Positions 7,087-15,272 are shown, counted from the stretch's first letter. The stretch is 33,068 nucleotides of DNA from an uncultured Actinomycetes bacterium (GCA_946482365.1 CAMLQY010000020.1:1-33068), one strand, 5' to 3'. Notes: generated by a model not told the origin, from the letters alone. Translations and numbers: made by a program.

Positions 7087-8736
7087 GTGACACACGATTA
7101 CGACTGGATAGTCGTCGGGTCTGGCTTTGGTGGCTCCGTATCGGCTTTGAGGCTCGCCGAAAAGGGCTACTCGGTCTCCGTCCTGGAGTGCGGGAGCAGG
7201 TTCCGCGACGAGGACTTCGCCGAGTCGAACGTGCGCCACCCGCGGCGCTACTTCTGGTTGCCGCGCTTCGGAATGCGCGGAGTGCTGCGGATGACCTTCT
7301 TCAAGGACGTCTTCATCGTCTCCGGCAGCGGGGTCGGCGGCGGCAGCCTCGGCTACGCGAACACCCTCTACCGGGCGCGCCCCGCCTTCTTCGACGACCC
7401 CCAGTGGAGCGAGCTGGGCAACTGGGAGCGCGAGCTCGCCCCGCACTACGACACGGCAGAGCGCATGCTCGGCGTCGTCGAGTACGAAGGGATCGGGCCC
7501 GCCGACAAGCTGCTGCAGGAATACGGCGAGGAGATCGGCGTCGGCGAGACCTTCACCAACACCCGCGTCGGCGTCTTCTTCGACAAGCCCGGCATGGAGG
7601 TTCCCGACCCCTTCTTCGAAGGAGAGGGCCCGAGCCGCACCGGCTGCATGCGCTGCGGCAGCTGCATGGTGGGCTGCCGCCACGGCGCGAAGAACACGCT
7701 GATGAAGAACTACCTCTGGTTCGCCGAGAAGCTCGGCGTCCGGATCGAGCCCGAACGCCAAGTGACCGAGATCCGCCCGCTCGGCGCCGCCGACGGCTCC
7801 GACGGCTACGCCGTGACCAGCGAGCGCTCCGGCTCCTGGCTGCGCAAGGAACGGCGCACGCAGACGGCACGCGGCGTGATCGTCGCCGCCGGCGCGCTCG
7901 GCACCAACAACCTGCTCGCCAACTGCCGCCACAGCGGCGCCCTGCCTCGCATCTCCGACCGCCTCGGCGACCTCGTCCGCACCAACTCGGAGTCGATCCA
8001 GGCGGTAACCGCCCCCGACGACGAGCGCGACTTCAGCCGCTCGGTCGCGATCACCTCGAGCATCTACCCCGACCCCGACACCCACATCGAGGTCGTCACC
8101 TACGGCACCGGCGGCGACGCGATGTCGGCCACCTTCACGGCGATGACCGGCCCGGGGACCAAACTGAGCCGGCCGATCAAGTGGCTGGCGGCGATCCTGC
8201 GCCATCCTCTGCGCACGGCCCGGATGCTGATCCCCCACCGCTGGTCCCAGCGCACGGTGATCCTGCTGGTGATGCAGACGGTTGACGCGGCGATGCACTT
8301 CCGGCCCAAGCGCAAGATCTTCGGGCGCGGCGTGCGCCTGACCACCGAACAGGACCCCGGCCGGCCCAACCCCACCTACATCCCCGCCGCCGAGCAGGTG
8401 ACCCGCTGGTTCGCGAAGCGGATGGGCGGCGTCGCCCAGAGCGCACTCACCGAGTCGGTCCGCAACATTCCTTCGACCGCGCACATCCTGGGTGGGGCGC
8501 CGGTCGGCGCCGATGCGCAGAGCGGCGTCGTCGACGCCGGCAACCGCGTCTTCGGCTACGAGAACCTGCTGGTCTGCGACGGAGCGGCGATCCCCGCCAA
8601 CCCCGGCGTCAACCCGAGCCTGACGATCACCGCCAAGGCCGAGCACGCGATGAGCCTGATCCCGCCCAAGGACGGCGCCGAGCCGCGCCACCTGCCCGAG
8701 GCGGCGCGACCGGCGAGAACCTCAGTCGCCTCCTAG
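7087..8736 (+). CDS. GMC oxidoreductase with four-cysteine motif, ChoD-like
   Basis: A 549-residue flavoprotein of the glucose-methanol-choline family. The N-terminal dinucleotide fold is clear ([20 protein letters not shown]), as is [19 protein letters not shown], and the C-terminal GMC signature includes [20 protein letters not shown]. Near residue 200 is [20 protein letters not shown], a C-x2-C-x2-C-x3-C array like a ferredoxin cluster site, found also in mycobacterial ChoD-type proteins annotated as cholesterol oxidases. Whether it binds an Fe-S cluster is not established by sequence. The substrate is probably a sterol or other hydrophobic alcohol. GTG 7087 has AGGGGGG just upstream. Its stop shares CTAG with the convergent sodA stop. 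Confidence 0.88.
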   Translation: MTHDYDWIVVGSGFGGSVSALRLAEKGYSVSVLECGSRFRDEDFAESNVRHPRRYFWLPRFGMRGVLRMTFFKDVFIVSGSGVGGGSLGYANTLYRARPAFFDDPQWSELGNWERELAPHYDTAERMLGVVEYEGIGPADKLLQEYGEEIGVGETFTNTRVGVFFDKPGMEVPDPFFEGEGPSRTGCMRCGSCMVGCRHGAKNTLMKNYLWFAEKLGVRIEPERQVTEIRPLGAADGSDGYAVTSERSGSWLRKERRTQTARGVIVAAGALGTNNLLANCRHSGALPRISDRLGDLVRTNSESIQAVTAPDDERDFSRSVAITSSIYPDPDTHIEVVTYGTGGDAMSATFTAMTGPGTKLSRPIKWLAAILRHPLRTARMLIPHRWSQRTVILLVMQTVDAAMHFRPKRKIFGRGVRLTTEQDPGRPNPTYIPAAEQVTRWFAKRMGGVAQSALTESVRNIPSTAHILGGAPVGADAQSGVVDAGNRVFGYENLLVCDGAAIPANPGVNPSLTITAKAEHAMSLIPPKDGAEPRHLPEAARPARTSVAS

Positions 8737-9338
8737 CCGGCCTCGGCCAGGCGCTGGGCGACGAAGTCCCAGTTGACGACGTTCCAAAAGGCGTCGATGT
8801 AGTCGGGGCGCCTGTTCTGGTACTTGAGGTAGTAGGCGTGCTCCCAGACGTCGCAGCCCAGCAGCGGCACGCTGCCATCGGAGACCGGCGAGTCCTGGTT
8901 GGGGGTGGAGACGACGGCGAGGCCGGAGCTGTCCTTGACCAGCCAGGCCCAGCCGGAGCCGAAGCGGGCGATGCCGGCGTTCTTGAACTCGTCCTTGAAG
9001 GCGTCGAAGGAGCCGAAGGTCTCGTCGATTCCCGCCGCCAGGTCGCCGCTGGGGGTGCCGCCGCCCTCGGGGCTCAACATCTCCCAGAAGAGGGTGTGGT
9101 TGTAGTGGCCGCCGGCGTTGTTGCGGACGGGGCCCTGCTTGTCTGCGGGGAGGCTGGAGAGGTTGCGCAGCACGTCCTCGACCTCGCGGTCGGCCCACTC
9201 GGTCCCCTCCAGGGCCGCGTTCGCTTTGTCGACGTAGGCCTGGTGGTGCTTGTCGTGGTGCACGCGCATCGTCGCCTCGTCGATGTGGGGCTCGAGCGCG
9301 TCGTAGGCGTAGGGAAGGTCGGGAACCGAAAATGCCAT
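8733..9338 (-). CDS. sodA: Superoxide dismutase (Mn/Fe)
   Basis: A 201-residue Mn/Fe superoxide dismutase of normal length, converting superoxide to peroxide and oxygen in the cytosol. Metal ligands are H27 ([13 protein letters not shown]), the His in [13 protein letters not shown], and the Asp and His of [10 protein letters not shown]. The GGHYNH context and GCDVWEH suggest the manganese or cambialistic type, though metal choice is hard to read from sequence. No signal peptide. A GAGGAG ribosome-binding site lies about 9 nt before ATG 9338, so unlike most genes here it has a leader. The 3' end overlaps the GMC gene by the shared CTAG. Confidence 0.96.
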   Translation of the reverse strand: MAFSVPDLPYAYDALEPHIDEATMRVHHDKHHQAYVDKANAALEGTEWADREVEDVLRNLSSLPADKQGPVRNNAGGHYNHTLFWEMLSPEGGGTPSGDLAAGIDETFGSFDAFKDEFKNAGIARFGSGWAWLVKDSSGLAVVSTPNQDSPVSDGSVPLLGCDVWEHAYYLKYQNRRPDYIDAFWNVVNWDFVAQRLAEAG

Positions 9339-9409
9339 CTGGGCGTCTCCTCTTTGAATCGGACTGGACGGTTGCGAAGCCTGGGCCGGAGCCTAGCGCG
9401 ACGGGCCCC

Positions 9410-9415
9410 TAAGCT
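9410..9415 (+). promoter_or_regulatory. -10 box TAAGCT, leaderless sigma gene
   Basis: TAAGCT, 6 nt (GACTCT), then GTG 9422. There is no ribosome-binding site. The spacing matches other first genes of the window. Confidence 0.5.
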
Positions 9416-9421
9416 GACTCT

Positions 9422-10192
9422 GTGGAGATCGACGAAGCGAAGCTCTGGCGAGAGTTCGCAGCCTCTCGCGACCCGGCGCTTCGCGAGGAGCTGGTCAAGC
9501 GGAACATGCCGTTCGCGCGGCGACTGGCGCTGCGCTACCGCGGAGCCAGTGAGTCCTTCGACGACCTGCTCCAGGTCGCCAACCTCGGCCTGCTGGGCGC
9601 CGTCGACCGCTTCGACCCTGAGCGCGGCATCCCCTTCACGGCCTTCGCCTCACCGACGATCCTGGGCGAGCTGAAGCGCCACTTCCGCGATCGGGTCTGG
9701 ACCGTGCGGGTGCCCCGCGGCCTGCACGACCGCATGGCCGAGGTCGACAAGGCGATCACCGAGCTGACCAAGCAGCTCCAGCGCTCGCCCTCGGTGGGCG
9801 AGATCGCCGAGCGCCTGGAGCTGGAGCAGACCGACGTGCTCGAGGTGCTGGAGGCCAACCACAACCGCCGCACGCTCTCGCTCGACCGGCCGGCCGGCGG
9901 CGACGAATCCGAAGAAGCGCCCCCGTCGGACTGGATCGGCGCCGAGGACGAGCGCTTCGAGCTGATCGAGGGCAGGGTCGCCCTGGACTCCGCCCTGCCC
10001 TTCCTCGAAGAGCGCGAGCGCGTCGTCCTGCGGCTGCGCTTCGTCGAGGACATGACCCAGTCGCAGATCGCCGAGCAGATCGGCCACTCCCAGATGCACG
10101 TCTCGCGCATCCTGCGCCGCGCCCTGGCCCGCATCCGCGAGAGGATCGAGGAGGAACGGGGGCTTGGAGGAGAGGGCGAGAAAGCCTCCTAG
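9422..10192 (+). CDS. RNA polymerase sigma factor, SigB/SigF group
   Basis: A 256-residue sigma-70 group 3 factor of the SigB/SigF/SigG type. Region 2 is seen in SFDDLLQVANLGLLGAVDRF and FTAFASPTILGELKRHFRD, with VRVPRGLHDR following, as in stress/sporulation sigma factors. Region 3 is KQLQRSPSVGEIAERLE, and region 4 includes ERERVVLRLRFVEDMTQSQIAEQIG and HVSRILRRAL. It should direct RNA polymerase to GTTT/GGGTA-type stress promoters. The RsbW-like anti-sigma gene is convergent and overlaps by 4 nt, unlike the usual same-strand rsbVW-sig order. GTG 9422 is chosen for length and the upstream -10 box. Confidence 0.93.
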   Translation: MEIDEAKLWREFAASRDPALREELVKRNMPFARRLALRYRGASESFDDLLQVANLGLLGAVDRFDPERGIPFTAFASPTILGELKRHFRDRVWTVRVPRGLHDRMAEVDKAITELTKQLQRSPSVGEIAERLELEQTDVLEVLEANHNRRTLSLDRPAGGDESEEAPPSDWIGAEDERFELIEGRVALDSALPFLEERERVVLRLRFVEDMTQSQIAEQIGHSQMHVSRILRRALARIRERIEEERGLGGEGEKAS

Positions 10193-11028
10193 GCCTTGGG
10201 GATGCCGGCGAAGCGGACGACCAGGTAGTCGCCGTCCTCGGACTCCTCGACGGTGAGCTCGTCGGCGAGCGCCTCCAGCGAGGCACCGACACCGGGGACC
10301 TCGAGCTCGCGGCGGATCCGCCCGGCGGCGCCCTTCTCCATCGGGCCCAGGCGGAGCTCGAGCCCAGCCTCGCTCTCGCCCAGGCCGACGCGGACGCAAC
10401 CGTCGGCGAAGCGGCCCGGGGCCGCGATGGATATCGCGTCTGTCAGGAGGACCGCGTCGGCGAGGCGCTCGACCGAGATCTCCTGGCGCGCGGCAAGGGA
10501 GCCGACCAGGTTGGCGAGGACCGGTTCGAGCAGCTCCGGCCGGCCGACCGCGATCTCGGCCCCGGTCACCTCCGGCACCAGCTTCTGCTCGCTGGGCTCG
10601 CCGCTGCTCCCGCCGCCTTGCAGCGGCACGCGCATCATCACCTCCGTGCCTCGATCGAGACCGCCGGAGATGCTGAAGCTGCTGGAGAGGGCTGCAATCA
10701 GCGAGAGGCCGAGTTTGAGGCTGGCCCGGTCGGAGTCGGCCTCCGGGCTGATGCCCGAGCCGGTGTCGCGGACGATCACGGTGAGGCCCTCGTCGTCCGG
10801 CTCGGCTTCCACCAAGAGCGGGCCGTCGCCGTTCGGGTAGGCGTGGACGACGACGTTCGTGCAGGCCTCGGTGACCACGGTCTTCAGGTCGGCCAGCCCG
10901 GCTTCGTCCATTCCGATCTGCTCTGCCATCCCGGCCAGCGCGTGGCGGATCACCGCCACGTTCTCCGCCCTGGCGGGAAGCTTCATCTGAAGCACTTTCG
11001 GGCTCTCGTTAGTGGTGCCGTTTGCCAT
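10189..11028 (-). CDS. RsbW-like anti-sigma kinase with degenerate second module
   Basis: A 279-residue protein, about twice the size of RsbW. Residues about 15-135 form a GHKL/HATPase_c fold: TVVTEACTNVVVHAYP (N box), VRDTGSGISP (G1) and LGLSLIAALS. Such proteins bind a SigB/SigF-type factor and are switched off by an STAS anti-anti-sigma protein. Residues about 155-275 repeat the outline (VLANLVGSLAARQEISVERLADAV, then LEALADELTVEE) but the N box reads LLTDAISIAAP without the catalytic Asn, and no glycine box follows. It looks like a decayed second kinase module. ATG 11028 has GGAAG upstream. A SigF-like promoter precedes the gene. No STAS gene is in the window. Confidence 0.82.
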   Translation of the reverse strand: MANGTTNESPKVLQMKLPARAENVAVIRHALAGMAEQIGMDEAGLADLKTVVTEACTNVVVHAYPNGDGPLLVEAEPDDEGLTVIVRDTGSGISPEADSDRASLKLGLSLIAALSSSFSISGGLDRGTEVMMRVPLQGGGSSGEPSEQKLVPEVTGAEIAVGRPELLEPVLANLVGSLAARQEISVERLADAVLLTDAISIAAPGRFADGCVRVGLGESEAGLELRLGPMEKGAAGRIRRELEVPGVGASLEALADELTVEESEDGDYLVVRFAGIPKA

Positions 11029-11099
11029 TTACCGCTTCCCGCCGAGAGATCGCCGTCTCCGCGGTTCCGAGCATAGCCGCCAGTCGCTGGCCATTCCGG

Positions 11100-11125
11100 T
11101 ACCCGAGGTGAGTCGCCACAAAACC
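11100..11125 (-). promoter_or_regulatory. SigF/SigB-type promoter before anti-sigma gene
   Basis: On the minus strand GGTTT (11125-11121), a 16-nt spacer and GGGTA (11104-11100) match the mycobacterial SigF consensus GGTTT-N15-17-GGGTA. The site sits in the 104-nt gap between the NTF2-like gene and the anti-sigma gene and would give a leader of roughly 60-65 nt. It predicts that the sigma factor drives its own inhibitor. Confidence 0.7.
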
Positions 11126-11132
11126 GGCTCCC

Positions 11133-11537
11133 TCATGCGGTGCCGCTCGCGAAGCGGGTGATCGCCTGCTCGGGGTCGACGAACACCTCGCCGCGCACGA
11201 AGCTTCCCCCCCGCAATTCCCAGATCCAGGCTGCCGGCATGTCCCTGATGCCCAGCTCGCGACTGCGCACGTAGACGCGGCCCAGGACCAGCAGCCGGCC
11301 GCCGCGGCGCTCCACGCGCCCGGGCGTGATCAGCAGCTCTTCCCATACCTTTTCGACGTCCGCGAGGTAGTCGCGCAGCCCCTGGCGGCCGCTGTAGGGG
11401 TTCTCGCGCCCCGCCTCCCCACCGGTGACCGAGACGAACTCCATCTGCTCGGAGCAGAGCCCGACGATGGCGTCCGCGTCGCGCTGGTTGAAGGCTTCGA
11501 AGAGGCACCTGACCAGCGCCTCGGGGGAGTCAGCCAT
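11133..11537 (-). CDS. SnoaL/NTF2-like protein
   Basis: A 134-residue cone-fold (NTF2-like/SnoaL) protein: an N-terminal helix pair (PEALVRCLFEAFNQRDADAIVGLCSEQMEF), a mid-helix GRQGLRDYLADVEKVWEE and then four strands ending IWELRGGSFVRGEVFVDPEQAI. Such folds range from small-molecule isomerases to ligand sensors, and no catalytic set is evident. The start overlaps the upstream phosphatase stop by 8 nt, so the two are translated together. Its place between the phosphatase and the anti-sigma factor suggests a part in stress signalling, for example sensing, but this is inference from position only. Confidence 0.75.
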   Translation of the reverse strand: MADSPEALVRCLFEAFNQRDADAIVGLCSEQMEFVSVTGGEAGRENPYSGRQGLRDYLADVEKVWEELLITPGRVERRGGRLLVLGRVYVRSRELGIRDMPAAWIWELRGGSFVRGEVFVDPEQAITRFASGTA

Positions 11538-12885
11538 CGCCGTCCGCCCGGGAGACGGCGAGAATCGCCGCGTCGTCGTCGAGAGCTCCCTCGGTGAAGA
11601 CGTGCAACGCCCCCTCCAGTCGCAGCACCACGTGTGCGGGGCTGCCGGCGCCGGCGAGGTGCATGCGCAGGCGCTCCTCGCCGAAGCGGCCTTCGCTCCC
11701 CGCCGCCTCGGTGATCCCGTCGGTGACGATGACTAGCTGCTGGCCAGGCTCGACCTGGGTGCGGCAGACCCGCCATCTGCCATTCGCGAACGCGCCCAGC
11801 ACCGGATCGGCGGGAGCGATCTCGCTCACGTCTTCCCCGGTCACCAGCAGCGGCGGCAGGTGCCCGGCAACCGCGATCCGGACCGGCAGGCTCGGGTCCT
11901 CGCTGAGCGCCAGCGCCGCGACGCTGCAGAGCGCCGCGCCGCGCCGCGCGAGCAGCGCACGGTTGAGGGTGGCCAGCGCCGCGACGGGGTCGTCGGTGAG
12001 GATCGCCGCGGTGCGCAGCGTGTAGCGGGCCAGCGCGGTGATCGAGGCGGCCTGGGCGCCACGGCCCGTCACGTCGCCGACGACGAGCATCCAGCCGCCG
12101 GCGATGCGAAAGGCGTCGTAGAAGTCCCCGCCCACCTCATTCTCGGCGCCCGCCGGCCGGTACATGGCGGCTAGCGACCAGCCGGGAATGTGGGGCAGGG
12201 GCGGCGGCAGAAGACCCCGCTGGAGCGTTTCGGCGATCTCCGCCCGCGCCGCTTCGACCCGCTCGAGGTCGGCGAAGAGCCCGCTGTTGTCGAGGGCAAG
12301 CGCCACGCGGCCGGAGAGGATCCAGGCAAACTGGGCGTCGCGGCGCCTGTAGCGCCGGCCGGACCAGGCGACGCCCAGGGTCAGGGCTCCCGTCACCCTG
12401 CCCCGGGCCTTGAGCGGGACGGTGATCGCCGATCGCACCTCGAAGCTGCGCAGGAACTCGAGATCCGCGCCCTCGTCGTGGGCGATCTCGCGCAGGTCCT
12501 TCTCCGTCATCCGCTCGAAGAAACGCAGCTCGGGGGTCGCTCCCTCCTCGCCCCGCACCATCCGCTCAGGAATCGACGGCTTCCGCTCCAGCAGCCGTTG
12601 CTCGGCGTCCGGGCCGGCGCCCGGCGCCACCCGCACCGCGACGCGCCGCACGTGCCCGTTCTCGATCACGTCGATCATGCAGAAGTCGGCCAGCGCCGGG
12701 ACGATGACGTCGCAGATCGCTTCGAAGGTCTCCTCGAGAGAAGTGGCGGCCTCGGACACCTCCGCCACTTCGGCAAGCACCATGAACCGGCGCTGTGCAC
12801 GCCGTCCTTCGACGTTCAGGACGGCGAGGTAGGCACAGGCGGCGACGAGAGCCACGATCAGAATCGCGATTGCGATCAAGTCCAT
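11530..12885 (-). CDS. GAF-PP2C phosphatase, RsbU/SpoIIE type
   Basis: A 451-residue membrane-anchored serine phosphatase. Order: one N-terminal membrane helix (residues 3-24), a GAF domain (about 50-205, ending ALALDNSGLFADL), a short coiled linker, and an SpoIIE-type PP2C domain (about 225-445). Metal-binding motifs are ENEVGGDFYDAF, VGDVTGRGAQAA and TEGALDDDAAILAV. Enzymes of this design dephosphorylate STAS anti-anti-sigma proteins to free a SigB/SigF factor, here presumably the one at 9422. The ATG follows TAGAGT by 7 nt. It heads the operon phosphatase, NTF2-like, anti-sigma. Confidence 0.9.
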   Translation of the reverse strand: MDLIAIAILIVALVAACAYLAVLNVEGRRAQRRFMVLAEVAEVSEAATSLEETFEAICDVIVPALADFCMIDVIENGHVRRVAVRVAPGAGPDAEQRLLERKPSIPERMVRGEEGATPELRFFERMTEKDLREIAHDEGADLEFLRSFEVRSAITVPLKARGRVTGALTLGVAWSGRRYRRRDAQFAWILSGRVALALDNSGLFADLERVEAARAEIAETLQRGLLPPPLPHIPGWSLAAMYRPAGAENEVGGDFYDAFRIAGGWMLVVGDVTGRGAQAASITALARYTLRTAAILTDDPVAALATLNRALLARRGAALCSVAALALSEDPSLPVRIAVAGHLPPLLVTGEDVSEIAPADPVLGAFANGRWRVCRTQVEPGQQLVIVTDGITEAAGSEGRFGEERLRMHLAGAGSPAHVVLRLEGALHVFTEGALDDDAAILAVSRADGDG

Positions 12886-12892
12886 TCAACCG

Positions 12893-12898
12893 ACTCTA
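12893..12898 (-). promoter_or_regulatory. -10 box TAGAGT before PP2C gene
   Basis: On the minus strand TAGAGT is 7 nt from ATG 12885, within the 79-nt gap after the glycoside hydrolase gene. It fits the leaderless pattern. Confidence 0.45.
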
Positions 12899-12964
12899 TG
12901 TTCGATTGCAGTCAGGGTCCAGAGTGCCGGCGGGCGCGGCGATGCAGCGTCAGGGCGCCAGCGC

Positions 12965-14089
12965 CTACGGCGTGGCCCGCAACGCCCTGGCGGGCGCGCG
13001 CGGCACGGTATGGGCGTCGCCCCCGGTCCAGGCGTTGAAGCGGTACCAGGACGGCTTCGCCTCGCGGTCGACGGTGAGCAGGCCGGCCGAGTCGCAGAAC
13101 TGGCACGAGCCGGCCGCGTCGGTCCAGGAGAACCACCAGACGCCGCCGATCCGCCAGCGGTGGCGGTTTTCGCTCAGCATCGCGAAGGCCCGGTCCAGTT
13201 CGCGGGCCTGACCGCGGGGGCCACGCTCCCAGCGGGACTCGAACCCGTCGGACCCCCAGCCGACCTCGGTCATGTAGAGCGGTGTCTCGCTGTCGCCGTA
13301 GAACCCCATCACCCGGCGCAGGGCTTCGATCTGGCCGAACATGGTGCCCGCGTCGGCGACGTAGGGATGAAGCGCCACGCCGTCGAAGTAGCGCTCGATC
13401 CCTGGGCTTTCGTAGACGCCGGCGAGGAAGGCGTCGGACGCTATGTTCGGGGGGATCTGCAGGGGGCGCCCGAAGAGGCCGCCCATGATCACCGTCGAGC
13501 CGGGGTCGAAGCGGTGCAGCAGCCGCCCCGAGATGCGGATCAGCCGCGCGAACCTCTCCGGATCCGGCCGGCGGGAGAAGGTGACGATGTTCTCCTCGTT
13601 CCAGATCTCCCACTGGCGAACCGGCCTGCGGGGCAGCTCGCGGTTCTCGCGCCAGAAGCTGCCTCGCGGCCCGTAGCGAAAAACCGCGGTGCGCAGGAAA
13701 CGAAGCCATTCCCGTCGCTGGCGGGCGCTCGAGACGGGCTCGGCGCCCAGGCGCGGGGAGATCCAGTCAGGGGTGCCCCAGACGAAGAGGTAGATGGTGA
13801 TGCCGTGCTCGGCCGCAAGCCCCACCTGTTCGTCCAGCCAGGACCAGTCGGGGTCGCGGCGATCGGCGAAATCGGGCTCGATCACCGCCCAGTTGAGGGG
13901 CATGCGCACGCTGGTTATCCCCGCTTCTCGCATCAGCTCGTAGTCGGTCCCGTCGGTGGCGTTCTGTGGCGACATCCCGATGAAGCCGGGCGGCACCACC
14001 GGCGTCAGCGATCCCGCCATGGCAGGAGTCAGCGCCAGCAGCGCCGCGGTCAGCGGGACGATCAGAAGCCTGCGCACGAGACCCGACAT
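12965..14089 (-). CDS. Secreted glycoside hydrolase, GH39/GH5-like
   Basis: A 374-residue exported TIM-barrel glycosidase. The signal peptide spans about residues 1-25 (RRLLIVPLTAALLALTPAMAG). The acid/base glutamate is E165 in WEIWNEEN, and the nucleophile is probably E275 in LYMTEVGWGS, at the spacing usual for clan GH-A. The early GITSVRMPLNWAVIEP strand and HPYVADAG also fit. WEIWNE-EN resembles PslG/GH39 proteins and 'cellulase family' proteins of actinobacteria; the polysaccharide target is unknown. Two Cys near the end (CQFCDSAG) could form a disulfide. ATG 14089 is taken for the signal peptide and the AAGG 5-8 nt upstream, over ATG 14122. Confidence 0.82.
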   Translation of the reverse strand: MSGLVRRLLIVPLTAALLALTPAMAGSLTPVVPPGFIGMSPQNATDGTDYELMREAGITSVRMPLNWAVIEPDFADRRDPDWSWLDEQVGLAAEHGITIYLFVWGTPDWISPRLGAEPVSSARQRREWLRFLRTAVFRYGPRGSFWRENRELPRRPVRQWEIWNEENIVTFSRRPDPERFARLIRISGRLLHRFDPGSTVIMGGLFGRPLQIPPNIASDAFLAGVYESPGIERYFDGVALHPYVADAGTMFGQIEALRRVMGFYGDSETPLYMTEVGWGSDGFESRWERGPRGQARELDRAFAMLSENRHRWRIGGVWWFSWTDAAGSCQFCDSAGLLTVDREAKPSWYRFNAWTGGDAHTVPRAPARALRATP

Positions 14090-14130
14090 TGTGCCTTGTC
14101 GGGTGGCTGGCCCGGGCGGCATCTGTCCGC

Positions 14131-14136
14131 TATTCT
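14131..14136 (+). promoter_or_regulatory. -10 box TATTCT, leaderless toxin-antitoxin operon
   Basis: TATTCT, 6 nt (GTCCAT) and then the antitoxin ATG. No ribosome-binding site lies between, so the operon is probably leaderless. Confidence 0.55.
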
Positions 14137-14142
14137 GTCCAT

Positions 14143-14370
14143 ATGGCTAAACAAGTGACCGCTACCCACGCAAAGGCAACGATCCTGCGCCTCTTGGACG
14201 ACGCTGCAGCGGGTGAAGAAATCGAGATCACCCGCCATGGCCGTCCTGTGGCCCGTCTCATACCCGCCTCCGGCGCACGCTCGTTGAAGGGCTCATTCGA
14301 CGGCGTTGCGATGACCGCGGTCGATGAGGAGCAGCTGTTCTCGACCGGCGAGCGCTGGAACGCCGCGTAA
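14143..14370 (+). CDS. Phd/YefM-type antitoxin
   Basis: A 75-residue antitoxin paired with the PIN toxin that follows 2 nt later. The Phd/YefM fold is visible in VTATHAKATILRLLDDAAAGEEIEITRHGRPVARLIPA (key pieces: THAKATILRLLD helix and ITRHGRPVARLIP strands), which dimerises and binds the operator. The C-terminal tail (DEEQLFSTGERW) would wrap the toxin. Such antitoxins repress their own operon. The pair lies in an accessory patch beside tRNA-Pro. Confidence 0.88.
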   Translation: MAKQVTATHAKATILRLLDDAAAGEEIEITRHGRPVARLIPASGARSLKGSFDGVAMTAVDEEQLFSTGERWNAA

Positions 14371-14372
14371 GC

Positions 14373-14765
14373 GTGGGGGCAATCCTTCTCGATACCCACG
14401 TCGTCCACTGGTGGTCGGCGGAGCCGAACCGAGTCAGCTCACCCGCGCGCAAGGCCCTGGAGAGCGCGGAGGAGCTCGTAGTCGCGGCGATCTCCTGGTA
14501 TGAGCTGGCATGGCTGGCGAGACACGAGCGCATCGCCGTCACGGTTCCGATCCGGTCCTGGCTCGACGGACTGGCTTCACAGGTGCGTACGCTCGGCGTG
14601 ACCCCAGCAGTCGCGGATACCGCCGTTGGCCTGCCTGCCTCCTTCCCCGGCGATCCTGCCGATCGGCTGATCTACGCAACGGCGATCGAGCACGGCCTCG
14701 ATCTCGTCACCAAGGACCGAGCGATCCGCGATCACGACAAGCCTAGGTCGCTGACGGTCTGGTAG
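14373..14765 (+). CDS. vapC: PIN-domain toxin, VapC type
   Basis: A 130-residue PIN ribonuclease. The acidic metal-binding residues are present: D7 (ILLDTHV), E44 (SWYELAWL), D97 (DPADRLIYATA) and D115 (LVTKDRAI). Toxins of this kind cleave tRNA or rRNA when released from the antitoxin. GTG 14373 lies 2 nt after the antitoxin stop. The last 189 nt are antisense to the open C-terminal part of the ORF6N gene on the other strand, so the two transcripts collide tail to tail. Confidence 0.9.
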   Translation: MGAILLDTHVVHWWSAEPNRVSSPARKALESAEELVVAAISWYELAWLARHERIAVTVPIRSWLDGLASQVRTLGVTPAVADTAVGLPASFPGDPADRLIYATAIEHGLDLVTKDRAIRDHDKPRSLTVW

Positions 14766-15248
14766 GTGGCCATTCGAACGAATGATCGTGAATCCACCCG
14801 AACTGGTGTCGGCATCACCCGCAGCGCCGCCTAGGTGCTGGAACTCGTCGTGCTCGCTCAGACGCGCCCCGATGTCCAGTTCCATCTGATCAAGTCGCTT
14901 CTGAAGCTCATCGAACGAGCCGGCGACGCGCCGCAGCTCGACAAACGCACGCATGATCTCAATGTTCACCGCGACGGCCCGATCGCTGCGAAGAACCCCG
15001 GAGAGCATCGCCACCCCTTGCTCGGCTAAGACCAGGGGGCGCTTGCGCCGACCGCCGTGCCCACCGCTTGAGATCACAGATTGTGATTTCAAGTTGCTGA
15101 ACCCCTCAGTCGAAAGCTGGGACATGAAGTCTGCGGGGAAGCGCTTTTCGTTGCGCCGGACCTGCTGCACGAGCACGCGGGTTTCAACGCCATAAAGCTC
15201 CGCGAGATCTTCGTCGAGCATCACCTGGCGTCCCCGAACAACTGGCAA
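14577..15248 (-). CDS. ORF6N-domain protein, probably frameshifted at C-terminus
   Basis: The first about 110 residues are a clear ORF6N domain (phage/plasmid-type DNA-binding): GRQVMLDEDLAELYGVETRV, KRFPADFMSQLS, RKRPLVLAEQGVAMLSGVL and NIEIMRAFVELRR. A short coil follows. From about residue 145 the frame runs antisense to vapC and looks unlike the family, whose members end soon after an A-L/I-R-x-L/V-M-x-P-P-like motif. That motif (ALRVMPTP) is present around 14800-14825 but one frame over and then stops near 14731, so a 1-nt indel is likely. The start is TTG 15248, only 24 nt after tRNA-Pro; no clear promoter is seen. It may be a decaying accessory gene. Confidence 0.65.
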   Translation of the reverse strand: MPVVRGRQVMLDEDLAELYGVETRVLVQQVRRNEKRFPADFMSQLSTEGFSNLKSQSVISSGGHGGRRKRPLVLAEQGVAMLSGVLRSDRAVAVNIEIMRAFVELRRVAGSFDELQKRLDQMELDIGARLSEHDEFQHLGGAAGDADTSSGGFTIIRSNGHLPDRQRPRLVVIADRSVLGDEIEAVLDRRCVDQPIGRIAGEGGRQANGGIRDCWGHAERTHL

Positions 15249-15272
15249 ACGCGTCGGAACTTATTGTCTACA

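Noticed and set aside
14100..14130. Possible attachment-site copy of the tRNA-Pro 3' end on the far side of the accessory patch
   Set aside because: Only a 7-nt CCGGGCG-like match is present, which is expected by chance in such GC-rich sequence.
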